A stretch of DNA of 64,000 nucleotides from Erythroxylum novogranatense (taxonomy: Eukaryota; Streptophyta; Magnoliopsida; Malpighiales; Erythroxylaceae), in the NCBI GenBank assembly GCA_029891385.1, contig CM057224.1, positions 39,313,005 through 39,377,004 of the forward strand. Reading direction: 5' to 3'. The translations under genes were made by a program, and so were the position numbers. Positions 11,349-23,000 of the stretch are shown piece after piece. The notes beneath the pieces are model-generated. The model did no database searches, had not been told where the DNA came from, and worked only from the letters and a program-made list of their open reading frames with translations. The number at the start of each line of letters is the position of its first letter. The stretch's first letter is position 1.

Positions 11349-11714
11349 ATGGGTAGATACAACTTCTATGTGGTCTTTGTTAGACGTCAAGTTGGTATTT
11401 TTACAAATTGGGATGATGTCAAATTGGCTACTGAGGAGTTTCCTAATGCTCGATTCAAGGGGTATCAGACATTAGATGAAGCACAAAGTGCTTATGTCAT
11501 GGATCTATATAGGCTGACTCGTCGCATTGAAGACATTGCTCCTACCGCCAATGAACCATCCTTTATGCCGAATCCATTTACACTTCCAACAAATGAACAA
11601 GTCAATGAAGTTTCAACTTTGCAAACAAACATAGCATGGAGTCAAGCATTTTTACTTATAGCCATTGAAGTCATTTTAGGGATTATTGTTAAGGACATTA
11701 TTAATAAATTTTAA
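11349..11714 (+). CDS. Hybrid-binding-domain protein with C-terminal membrane anchor (third Harbinger gene)
   Basis: 121 aa. Residues about 3-49 match the RNase H1 N-terminal / caulimovirus viroplasmin-type domain, a small fold that binds RNA-DNA hybrids or double-stranded RNA: 'YNFYVVFVRRQVGIFTNW' then 'NARFKGYQTLDEAQSAY'. No RNase H catalytic domain follows. After a Pro/Asn/Thr-rich linker (50-98), residues about 99-119 are almost purely hydrophobic ('FLLIAIEVILGIIVKDII') and end the protein, as in tail-anchored membrane proteins. The homologue in element 2 (43712-44080, minus) is about two-thirds identical by eye and equally intact. It lies between the SANT gene and the right terminus on the same strand. 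Its role in transposition is unknown; the domain call is confident, the function is inference. Confidence 0.8.
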   Translation: MGRYNFYVVFVRRQVGIFTNWDDVKLATEEFPNARFKGYQTLDEAQSAYVMDLYRLTRRIEDIAPTANEPSFMPNPFTLPTNEQVNEVSTLQTNIAWSQAFLLIAIEVILGIIVKDIINKF

Positions 11715-11933
11715 GGCCTTAATATATGTTGAACCAAATATGACATTAGTTCCAATAATGCTTAGATGTGTTTTTTCAATGTATGTTGAACCTATTATGT
11801 AATTAATTCTATGAATGTATGTTGAACCTATTAAATAATTAATTCTATGAATGCTTAGATGTTGTATTTGAATGTATGTTGACCTTATTGTTACTAATTT
11901 TGTATTGATTATCATTAAAATTAATATTAGAGT
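11715..11933 (+). other. 3' flank of the third gene with diverged short repeats
   Basis: The phrase 'atgtatgttgaacc' recurs at about 11723, 11778, 11817 and 11873. Element 2 has the mirrored version (for example 'ttcaacatacattcat' near 43600), so this 3' region belongs to the element. Confidence 0.5.
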
Positions 11934-12375
<442 letters not shown>

Positions 12376-12559
12376 CTTAATTTGAAATTGTTGTTATTAT
12401 TATTTGTTAATTTTTAACTAATATAAATCATTCGTAATAAAATTATCAATGAATTACATATTTCTAATCATATTAAGAACCAAAGGCATTTTCGTCATTA
12501 GCACAATTTTTTCGTTCTGTCCACTACAACCAAACATATTCTGTCCTCGAGACGGAGAC

Positions 12560-12680
12560 AGTTTTTTTGTTCTGTCTACTACAATCAAACACCGTTCTGT
12601 CTTCAATATTTGTTCCATTCTGTCTCTAAATTTTGTTCGTTCGCCTCCGTCTCCGACCGAGACAAAGAACCATACGCAAC
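12560..12680 (-). repeat. Right terminal inverted repeat and subterminal repeats, element 1
   Basis: The outermost bases (reverse strand) pair with the left terminus with few mismatches. Inside it, the motif GTTCTGTC followed by ACTACAA(C/T)CAAACA occurs twice (about 12513-12550 and 12570-12600), a direct subterminal repeat that may be a transposase or SANT-protein binding array (inference). Confidence 0.6.
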
Positions 12681-13298
12681 AGATATTTCGATCGAGCCCA
12701 ATGGGTCAGTATTTGTATATGTGATAGGCACTCGGTCACTAAATTAGTAATGAATGTGGAGTCTCATATGCATCTGTATGTGTTTATATATGATCTTATT
12801 CGCATTGATAAAATGATATGCCATGACAGTGCGAGTATTTGACATATTCATGTTCTGTATATAATTTCTGTATGTGAATCTGGTGAAATCATCAATAATG
12901 GTTCACTCATTGAGTTCGCAAAACTCATAAAAATTGCAATGTAATTTTTCAGGTACGAGACAAGAGACTTAGTGTTTATTCTAGATTAAAAGATCGTTTT
13001 GGACTAAGTTATGGCTAAGAGGTCTGTCAGTTGACGTCAGAGAGTTATAGCTTTATGTTGTAGTTTTTACTTGAACCTGTATGAGGTTTTGTAAATATTT
13101 GTTTAATGGAGACAATATATACTTTGTGAGTGAATGCAATAAATGGTTTTAATATTTGATGATTTCTGATTATGTTAGATGATGCCATGTGTAAGTTGGA
13201 TATGTTTTTGCTCTAACATGTCATTATCATAGGATATGTACTTGAATACTCTTGAATGTTTGGGTATGTACCTTATGGTAGTGGGATGTTGCATTAAT

Positions 13299-13880
13299 AG
13301 GACATTTCCATTTTTGAGAGTGGTAAGGAGAGTGCCAATAAGGGCATTCCGATACTTTGTATATGTTGTATCCAACAGGGATATTTGTGTAGTAGTTGGA
13401 ATGCCTTTCTACTATGGAGGGATAAAATTAGTTTGATTGTGACAACATGAAGATGGGTGTACCCTTTTTCTTGCCAAAAGGGTATTAGTTCTAAGGGAAA
13501 TTCTAGAGTGACATATTATTCTACTAAAGTAGCTGGAAGGCCACTCTTGTCTAGTTTGGAGCTTTGAATCATTTCTTTCTATCGTGGTGTTGAGGTTGAG
13601 ATTAAGATCAAATATTTGTGGCAAAAGATCAGGCTCATTAGTAAAGATTATAAGGACTAAGTAATGACATTTGTGATCATGGATTCTTGTCTCTTCAGAG
13701 AGATGAGTTATTTCAACAAGGTTCTTGATCTTAATGGAGAGAGTTCATTTTACAAAAGAGGGAAGATTAATAGGAGAAAGAGTAGAAGAAACATGGGTGA
13801 GAACTATCACATAAGTGGAGGATGTACTTATGCTTGTATAACCTTCCTTACTAAATCTTACCACCGATAGTCTGACCCTT
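13299..13880 (-). pseudogene. Pararetrovirus-like N-terminal and movement-protein-like fragment, copy A
   Basis: Read on the minus strand from 13870 this matches the N-terminal block at about 15190-14960, and then continues (13620-13299) into a longer mostly open stretch containing 'KYRNALIGTLLTTLKNGNVL'. It is cut at 13293 by the gypsy LTR, and the frame resumes at 3974 on the far side. The general look (hydrophobic strand, Gly, short basic turn) fits a 30K-type movement protein, but this is a pattern impression only. Frameshifts and stops are present. Confidence 0.35.
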
Positions 13881-14560
13881 TTCTTTAGTATGAAGCATTG
13901 TTAGACCTACACTATGCTCAAGAGTAAATGACTTTAATCAGTCTTCTAATCCCTAAGCCTTAGAATGATAGTTTAGTAGGTGATAAGGATCCCATCCAAT
14001 ATACCAAATAAATTGGCTCTAATACTAACAGAGATAATACTAATATACCAACTCAAAAGTAGCCACAGGTATGTTAGCAGAGAAAACAAATCCCTTATGT
14101 TGGGTACTATATATCTCAAGGCATGTCTTTTAGATAACTGGTTTTAAGTTATCTCTTAGTATTGCCTTTACAAGATCTTTTGGTATGATATTTTCTAATA
14201 CACAAGATCCTCTTAGAGAGGCAAATGTAGACATACTCATATCTACCTGAAAGTGCATAACTATTGAAGACTTAAGTTTTCAGGAAGGGAAGGTGTTTTA
14301 GAAGAAATTCCTTTTCTCTTATTGCCTTTAACTGAAGGCAATGGTATGCTTATATACACAGAAGAAATTACAAACATATAACGTATAATAATTTGAGCCA
14401 TTGTCAAATACCATCATTACAGTACAATAATCTTAGTGGAGCCATTGACATTCGTCACCTTATAAGGTTCCTCAAGCACACTTGACTTTATATAATGGAG
14501 ATGCACAATAGTACAAGTATACATCAAAATTACATATTAAAGGCCTCTTTTATTTTAATG
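13881..14560 (-). mobile_element. Promoter/leader region of the pararetrovirus-like relic, copy A
   Basis: On the minus strand: TATATAA at 14494-14488, then about 450 bp of leader-like sequence, then a decayed primer-site-like motif near 14028-14016 (agreeing in part with TGGTATCAGAGC). The same order occurs in the plus-strand block at 2411-2880. A promoter, leader and methionine-tRNA primer site without flanking LTRs is typical of caulimovirid genomes. Confidence 0.4.
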
Positions 14561-14835
14561 GTGGGACCTATCCATTCTTCCACCGAATAGGTTCATAGTA
14601 AGGAGATAAATTTTCTTTATTATATATGATATTTCTATATTTGTTGAAAAGATGCTCAGAGTCTTCTTCGTTGAACTCAGGCATATCTTCATTAGGATCT
14701 CGAGAATCTAGGATGGATAGAGGAAGAGATTGAGATGGTAATTCAAGAAATAAATCAAAGACTAATAAAGGATCAATCTATACTTCCTGAAAATCTATTT
14801 CTCGCATTCTGGGTTCTCCAGGGATAAATTATTCA
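14561..14835 (-). pseudogene. Acidic coding block of the relic, copy A
   Basis: The minus strand shows an almost open acidic, Asp/Glu-rich frame ('DSRDPNEDMPEFNEEDSEHL') preceded by in-frame stops. It matches the plus-strand block at 2030-2340. It precedes the TATA-like site, so I infer it is the 3' end of the element's coding region. Function not recognised. Confidence 0.4.
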
Positions 14836-14884
14836 AGATAAAAACTCAAGGGAGGTATATATAATAGGAGAATGATGTTTATGT

Positions 14885-15200
14885 ACAAAGAATTAGTGGT
14901 AGAGTTTGAAAAATGCAAATCTAATGTATGGTTCTACATGTGATAAATAATATGTGATGTAAGACAGTTATGACAACTGTTGGGTTTTGTTCAACACCTA
15001 CAATTTGGATTTGGATGTGTATCATAGATTCTTATCTCTTTAGGGAAATGAGATATTTCAAAAAGGTTCTCGATCTTATTAAAGAGAGTTCTTTTTATAG
15101 AAGAGGGAAGATGAATAGGAGAAAGCTTAAAAGAAAGATAGATAGGGTCTGTCATAGAAGTGGAGGATGTGCTTATACTTTATTATAATTTTTCTACTAA
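14885..15200 (-). pseudogene. N-terminal coding block of the relic, copy B
   Basis: On the minus strand an ATG at 15155 opens a frame of about 45 residues without a stop, lying 200 bp after the primer-binding-site motif at 15372. Copy A at 13870-13640 is clearly homologous. Short stops follow (around 14989). I take it as the start of the main reading frame of the element. Confidence 0.4.
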
Positions 15201-16000
15201 CTCATATTATTGATAGTCTTACTCTTTTCTTTAGTACAGGGCATTGTTAGACCTGTACTATGCTCAAAAGTAAACAGCTTTAATCAACCTTTCAATCCTT
15301 TAGCCTTAAGACGATAATCTAGTAGGTGATAATGTTTCCAGCTAATATACCAAATAAACTGGCTCTGATACCAACAAAGATAATACTAAAATACCAACTA
15401 AAGAACGACCATAAGTATGTTAGTCGAGAAACCAAACCCCTTATGATGGGTACTATATATATTAAGGTCTGCCTCTTAGATAACTGATTTTGAGTTATCT
15501 CTTAGCATTGCCTTAGAAAGATCTTTTGGTATATGATATTTTCTAATGCATAGGATCCTCTTAGAGAGATAAGTGAAGAGCTACTCATATCTACCTAAAA
15601 GAGCGAAACTATTGGCAACTCAAGCTTTCAAGAAAAAAGGTGTTTTAAAAGAAAGTTATGGTAGCCAATAAGTCAAATAAACTAGCTCTAATACAAATAG
15701 AGATAATACTAACATACCAACTCTAAAATGTCTAATCGAGAAAACAAACCCCTTATAATGAGTACCATATATCTCAATGTTTGCCTTTTAGATAACTAGT
15801 TTTGAATTATCTCTTATTATTGCCATAGCATGATCTTTATGTTTGATGTTTTCTGACGCACGTGATCTTCTTAAAGAGGCAAGTGTAGAACATATTCATA
15901 TCTACCTAAAAGAGCAAAACCATTGACAACTCAAGCTTTTAGGAACGAAGGGTGTTTTAAAAGAAAGTTATGGAGAAATACTAGCCTTATTTCCTTTTCT
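15201..16000 (-). repeat. Duplicated leader segments of the relic
   Basis: Segments of about 300 bp at 15405-15615 and 15715-15990 are diverged direct copies of each other and of 14060-14320 (shared phrases 'actatatat...ctc', 'agataact.gtttt.a.ttatctctta', 'catatctacct.aaag.gc'). They look like tandemly arranged non-coding regions, as is common in rearranged endogenous pararetrovirus loci. Confidence 0.5.
15361..15372 (-). other. Primer-binding-site motif (initiator Met tRNA)
   Basis: On the minus strand this reads TGGTATCAGAGCC, complementary to the 3' end of plant initiator tRNA-Met and used by both caulimovirids and LTR retrotransposons. Decayed copies lie at about 14016-14030 and 15680-15695, so the primer/leader region is present at least three times in 1.7 kb, without LTRs beside it. 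Confidence 0.55.
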
Positions 16001-16019
16001 CCCATTGCCTTAAGACTAC

Positions 16020-16400
16020 AAATTGGGTGTCTTCATTGTCACTTATTTGCTTTTTAAATACAAACTCCACCTCTTTATCGTCCCTAATCATCATAATATT
16101 TTCAATGGATTCTAAAAGTTTCATGTCTCTTTGGGATTCATTAGGATACCTATTGGCTTAATGTTTAGGTTTTTCATAAAGATAACATTGATCTGACTTC
16201 TTAGACCTAGGAGATCTCTTCTTAAAGAATATGACAATTCACCTTTTCCTTATATGAGATTGATGACGTTATGTCAGCTTTTTTTTATAGGAAATAAGAC
16301 TTTTTTTCTTGCAAGAACATCCTGGTGTTTCATTGCATTTAATCTTCAAATAGGGCTTTTTATAAGCCCGTGTGAAATCTGGTTTTTTTGACATCATCGT
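16020..16400 (-). pseudogene. Zinc-knuckle / capsid-like remnant of the relic
   Basis: On the minus strand a Lys/Arg/Ser-rich stretch leads to a degenerate CCHC motif (16187-16161: Cys and His kept, two Cys replaced by Tyr), followed by an acidic segment near 16020-16100. A basic region, one zinc knuckle and an acidic tail is the layout of caulimovirid capsid proteins; a retrotransposon gag would look similar. Stops and a frame change are present, so it is non-functional. Confidence 0.4.
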
Positions 16401-16450
16401 CTTGAAGAATTTTTATTGTTCATATAATTTATACTATATAGGGATAAGAT

Positions 16451-19400
16451 TGCGTACTATTAGACCTCTCCAGATCTTACTTTATTGCGAGATTTCAAAC
16501 TGGGTGATGATGATGATGATAATAATGATGATATAATTTGTCAAAAGTAGCCAGAGTTAGTTGATATATTTCTCGTAATAAGATTTTTGTCATGTCACAT
16601 TGCAAAGAGTTTATTATTCTCTGTAGCTTTGGTTGGAGTTGATCGGGACGAGAGGCAATAAATGTATATATGACATTAACATTGTTGATTCCATTAAATA
16701 TGTAAATATTATTCAAACATTTTCTAAAATTATCTCTAAAAGTCTTTTTTGTTCAGTGAATAACACGCCATTTCAAAGTACTCTTAAGGATACTATATGC
16801 CAATTAATTGGAAATCTTCAATAAAGAACTGCCTCGTAAAGCGTGACAAATAGCCTAAAAATAATTTGGGAGGATCAAATACGAGTTTAATTTTGGTTAA
16901 CTTTGAATAAGTAGACTTAATCTGCTTGTATGGACTTTGCGCATCCCAAAATGCTAAATTCAAGTGTCGGCCTAAATTGACTTTTTATATATATATTTTT
17001 TTTTAATCGAAATTTAGCTGTGAGAATATAGAATTCTTTTAAAATTAGATCTGGTAAAAATAATTGTTATAGATTATCTTGTACTGGAAATGTAACTGCA
17101 GGTCCAAATGTCATGTGAATGAGGCCTACTTAGACCCATAGGTAAGTCGAAATGGATATAGCAAAGCCGAAGATTTATTGGGTAGTTGGCAGGCAGCTGT
17201 CCGCTCTGACACTAAACGTACGTCCTTTAACCGTAATCGTCTCTGATTTCTCTAATCGAAAGGTCTGTGCCAATATATTAAACTAAAGACTCATATCGTC
17301 ACCTACTCCCAAGTATGCGCTCAGGTCTCCACATCCGTGACTATTGGTATTGTATCTTCTTACTTTGCTCGATACTAAATGGTTGCAAGTGGAAGTAAAT
17401 CAGAAATGGAGGCTAAAGCAAAATGTTGGCTACGTCAGGTTGCATTTCTTTATCTTTACAGAGACATGTAATCCTCGTCATCCTCCACTTATCCATGGCA
17501 TCTTCCATTACGAAAGTACTGTACGTGTTTATGGATTGGAATATTTATATACCAAATCACTCCAATTCGTCTATTTGATCTGACAGCTATATCTGTCTTT
17601 TTAATAGCCTCTGTCATTTTGGCTGTGACTTCATCTTTCCCTGCTCATCTGCCCCACCTACTTCTTTCTAATTTGATTTAATATTCAAACTGTACATATC
17701 ATGCTTTTCAATTAACAAATAAACACTCATTGCTTAAATTACACTCCTATTCCCAAAAATTAAAACCAATTGCCTAGGAATTTAAAAGTAAATTCATCGT
17801 GTTGACATAAGTGGTACATATTTTTATCGCTTAATTAAAAGGTCGAAGGTTTCACTCTTAGAAATATAGTAAACTCCTGAATCAAAAATAGCGCTTCTTA
17901 ATTTGAGATATTCCCGCTGAAGAGAGATTAGTTCCAAAACTAATCTTTTTATAAGTTAAAACAAAAAAAGTAAATTCATCGCGATATGTTATGAATCAAA
18001 TCATTGGACCAAACGCAAATAGTCCTAATTTGAAGTCCTTAAAAGAAAATTGAAAAAATTAAGATGATTAAACGAAAGTCAACTACCAATGATTGGTTTT
18101 CGGTTAGAAGTATGCGCTTCTTTAAAGATACAATTAAAGTCAACAAGATCGATGGTACTTAAATTTGCTTCCCTTCAAGTAGTCTTTCGTCCCATTTAAA
18201 CTCAGTAGTATGATATTATATCTCCATCTTCACTGCTATCGCTTCGCTTTTTAATAACTTCACGCCTCATCCAACATTTACCTATTTCTTAGCATCTACA
18301 TAATAAACATTTGCCCCTATATTATATAGAGGTCACAACTAATAAATTCTTTATTTTAGACTAAATATATGTATTTATTTATGAGGGAGAGAAGAGACTG
18401 CTCCGTTTTTTTTAAGTCAAAACATATTGATAAAGAGAAAATTTTAAATGTTTAGTATTAATAATAAATTATTAGAGACAAAACTTAGGTGGTATAAACA
18501 TGTTAAAAAAGATATCCTAACATTTTAATAAGAAAATCCAAAAATAATACTTAAAGACTGTAAGAAGAAAAGTAATGACCTAAAAGAACTAGGATATAGT
18601 GATAAAAATGATATTAACTTTGTTGGAACTTACTAAGAATATTATCCGTAATAAAAATTTTGGGACACTAGAATACGGATAAAGGATCTTAAATAAAGAG
18701 ATCTTTATCATTCTTTTAAGTCCTCTAAATTATTTTTCTTCAAGTCATTCATTGTATAAATAGCCTTAATATTTTAATTAAGTAATTAGTCTCTTCAAAT
18801 TGTTTAGCCTATGTAATTTTTACTAAGTTTATTTATTTTATTGTAATGACCTATTCTTGTATTTGTTTTTTAATCCAAATTTGTGTATTTATTTATTTAT
18901 TTTATCTTATTTTGTTAATCTTTATTATGTATTGCATTTCATAATTATATATATTTAGTTATACAATTTTATTGATATTTTGTATAAGTATTAATTTATC
19001 TATCGAAAAATTTACTTGCATGTTGCGTCTTTATTAGGCCTCTCTCTATATTCGCATTCTAGTAGGAATCTTATTGAATTTTGTTGTTGTAGTATATGGA
19101 TTTATTTATAATTTTAATTTATATTTGCAAACATTTTATGATAATAAAAGTTTAGAGTTTTTTAATATATATCATTAAGCTTTTATAAAATTTATTTAAT
19201 TGTACTGATTTTAATATCAAAATTTAAAAATAACCCTTTAGATTTTAGATAAGACTATTTTAAGTACTTTTAATAATGTAAGAAAATTATATTATATTTT
19301 TCAAAAGGAAAACATAATAAATGAGTGGCGTTGGTAGGGCCTAAAGGGTAATTTGATCCTTGTAAGCCAGTTCCGGTGGCTCACCCTCTTTGCTCTGTTC

Positions 19401-19560
19401 TTCCCCTTTCTTTTGTTCTTTTGTGTGGGTCTTTTCCTATTCTTTTTTCTCTAAATTATCTTCCATTATTGGTTCTTGGGTTTTTGATGATGTAGAAGAA
19501 CCAAAAGTTTTTTTTTTCCTCCTTTTTACATTTTTTCCATAAAGTAGCTAATTTACATTT
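16451..19560. other. Intergenic region
   Basis: About 3.1 kb upstream of the SirB1-like gene. A short GAT microsatellite is at 16503-16535. Otherwise it is AT-rich with no convincing frame, transposon end or RNA gene. Confidence 0.5.
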
Positions 19561-20041
19561 TCATGTTAAAAAGCCTGCAATGGATTTTGTGAAAAAGTTC
19601 AAGATCATCTTCTTTACTGATTATTGCTCTTCTTCTTCTCCTTCTCCTACTTCTGCTGCTATTGATACTGCAACTATTTCATCTGAGCCATCATCATTTT
19701 CTTCTTCTTCTTATTATTTTTATTGCTGTGTTTCTACTAAATGCAGATCCTCGGACACTTCTCTCTCTGCCACTACTTCATCTTCTTCTTTTATTGCCAT
19801 GAAAGATCACGAAATCTCACCCTTTTTTTATAATCTCTGTTACTGTTACTGTTTCTAATGTATTGGGTTTCTAAAAGTCTTCTTCTTTTTGCCATTAACT
19901 TCTTCTTACTCCTCAGGTTTGTGTTGTTGTTTCACATTCTGTATGTGTAAATCAATTGCAATTACAGTTTCTCTCTACAAGAAACGTTCAGAAAGGGAAG
20001 AACTTTGCTTTCGTTACTTTTAATAATCAAAACTGTTGATT
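19561..20041 (+). promoter_or_regulatory. Probable 5' leader of the SirB1-like gene
   Basis: C/T-rich, 'cttctt'-rich sequence with an ATG at 19580 opening a 92-codon Ser-rich frame that ends before the main ATG. The residue content reflects a CTT/TCT repeat, so I treat it as 5' UTR, with a possible uORF, not a separate protein. Confidence 0.4.
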
Positions 20042-23000
20042 ATGACTTGTTATTGTTCTGCGTCCGCTGCCACCAAGGTGGCAATTCACTGTGATCTTCA
20101 GCCTCTCAAGATCAGAATGAGGTGATTATCATATTCTATCTTTTTTTTCCACACTTTCTTTATATGATTAATCAAATTTTGATTTTAATTGTATTTGTTG
20201 CTGAAAACGAACTTCTTAACTAATACTAAGGATATTCTGATGTTCTTTAGATATATACAAATACGTGGGTGTATTCCATTTTTATTTTGTTTCAACCTAA
20301 ACTATTCTTGAACTTAAATTGAAGTTGAGAAAAGTTTTAGGTGAAGTAGAAGTCTAGGGAAGTTTCAAATGATTCTAGGAAGAAAAACAATTGTAAATCC
20401 CTTTTCTTTACGCTACACGATGATCATCATTCATCAGGTATGATCATGATCATCATGGTCCACGTGGGATTTGGAGGTGGAAGAGGAGGACCCCTTTCCC
20501 CTGGACTAGGAATGGAAGTGCTAGTCTTTCGATTTCAGCTTCAGCTTCATCCTCTCCTATTTCTACCAATCAGATGACGAGGGACTCATCCCGTCTCAAA
20601 ATTTATCAGGAGGTTCTGTTTGTACACACCAGTTAACCTATATATGAATACCTTATCTTTATTACTTTTTTGCATTCCCTGATATTATTTATGGCCATAG
20701 TTAGTACAATCTGCTTACGTAATTAATCTCGCTTGTTGAACCCACGTGCTATCTTTAGTCTTTTCTGCAACTGGTTGCTTGTTACTGCCATATCCTTTGC
20801 GCACTTCCTCTGATTCTATAACGCTGAAACATATGCTAGGTTGCCAAGTCTGCCAGGGAAAAGTTTACCCATCAAATCTCATTCCAGTCCCAGGACAAAG
20901 ATATCTCACTTGCAAAGGTACACATCTATTTCTCTGCTGTCCAGCTCTAAGATGATTTTAAGTGGGAAGCATGTTTCCTTGTTGATCTGTTCATTCTCCT
21001 AGAAGAATCTTCCATTTCCTTTTAATTGTGGATTCATTACTTTTAAGCCCTTTTAATTGTGGATTCATTACTTTGTACACCTCTTCAGTTTGCAAGTGAT
21101 GACAGAACTATGCTGTCAAGTGTACGTTGCCACATCATATACTTCTTAATAGTATAACTCCACCATTGTTTTGGAGCTAAAATGCTCAACTTTCTACAAC
21201 TGGAAATCCATCATCCTACTGTGTTTGTCATTTGCTGTTGTAGGCATTGCTGTATATTGCAGCAGAAGATGAGGCATTTATAGCCGCAAACAGAGAGATA
21301 GATGCTCGCTCACTCTTGAGTGAGAGGAGAAATCTTTCAGTCTCATCAGATGCGCAAGATTGGAATTCTCTGGAGTGGATGCCTTTGGCTGGAAAAACAA
21401 TAAATGAGTGGCTTGGTGAGTTGGATACAATTGCAAAAGAAGTGCAAGCAGAACTTGAATCCAGAGAAATAGGCTGCTATTTGGTTGAAGTTTTGGATGC
21501 TGTCAATGTTGTTCTCTTTGAGTTAAGGGGCTTCAAGAGGTCATCTGTTGTTGTAGATTCTAAGTACTCATACTTACACACTGTACTAGGCACTGGACGT
21601 GGCAGTGGTAAAGCTTCAAACATTTATCATCTTGCAACTCTTAGCTTTTCTAGCGCATGCCTGATACTATGGTTATTTTTGTTGCAGCAATTTTACTTAG
21701 CATAATTTACATTGAAGTTTGTAGACGACTTGGTCTAACCATTGTGGGATCTCGAGTTGGGGAAGATTTTTTGATATGGCCCCAAATGGGAAACCCTGAG
21801 GTGTTTCACGTTTCCAATTTCATCTGTATTCATTGCATAACCACATTTAAGTTATAGATTATAATCTTGTAAGGCATTATAATTTGCATCACTATATAAA
21901 TGTATATATAGTGATATAGTATTTTCCGTCCATTTTGGAATTCGATTAATTGTCAAATTTGCTATTACTCCGTAGGAGCTCTTCAAGATAACTTCAGGAC
22001 ACAGCTTGTTTGCAATTGTTAATGGAACGTGTGTGGACAACCCCAAGTCAAAGGCTTCAGATTTAACTAGCAACTCACTTTTGGGGCTTGAGATAGCTAC
22101 AAAGCGAGACATAATTGGCATTGCTCTGGCCAATTTGATTGTAAGTTTGAATCCCTTCATGTATACACTCTCGTTTTAGTGCTGTAAAATTTTCAGCAAC
22201 ATTAATTCTCCTTATGCTTGCTTTCGGTTTCTTTCATCATCTTTACCCACCTAATATGAATGAAAATTTAAAAAATTTCAGAGGCTTCACTGGAAACGTG
22301 CTTCAAGGTCAAGTCACGGACTCATGCTGACAACCCCACTTAGGGATGTTCATGATATTGACAAAAGACTTTGCAAGACTCGTAGTTCAAATGTTCCTCT
22401 GCTTCGACCTCAAGATCTTAGGTAATGCATTTAGATGTACATGCCGCTTTTGAACCATTCTATCTTGTTGGATAGTTTTGCAGAAGTCATTTTTAGTTTT
22501 TGTTTCATATTTGTTCAAGCAATTAGTATATGAAAGATTATTTTTGATTATTGGAATATTCCTTTCAAATTGACATTGATAAGGGTCCTGAAGTAAGTCT
22601 CAGAACCAATATGGATTGCCCTTCTTTAAAGTTACAACTACAGTAGATAGCTTAGTGGCAAAAGTGCTTCTTGCAGTTTATTAACATTATACGCATGTAA
22701 CGATCCTTGAACTTCATTCTTAACTAAACATACAGATTGTGCAAACTTAAGTGTAAGTTCTTCCCCTATTGCGTTGAGACTGGAAGATCAGTGATGCAGG
22801 GTCAGAGTGTCTGTGGTCAAGATACATATTATCTAATAATATTATAATCTGATTGTAATCAGATTTTATAGATTAGATAACAGTATCTTAGAGATAAACA
22901 TTATCCTAGGATTATCTTTTGTATCTGTATAGCTTATCTAGCCTATTTTGTACTCCTATTCATGTATATATGTACTAGATTCTCTTAGTAATATGATATA

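Noticed and set aside
19580..19858. 92-codon Ser-rich frame before the SirB1-like gene
   Set aside because: It comes from a CTT/TCT low-complexity tract in the presumed 5' leader; kept only as a possible uORF.
20746..20955. Open frame in the region of exon 3
   Set aside because: It runs in the wrong frame; splicing at 20840 and 20917 gives the frame that joins exon 2 to exon 4.
22735..22760. Possible extra exon between exon 7 and the copia element
   Set aside because: AG and GT dinucleotides are present but exon 7 joins exon 8 in frame without it.
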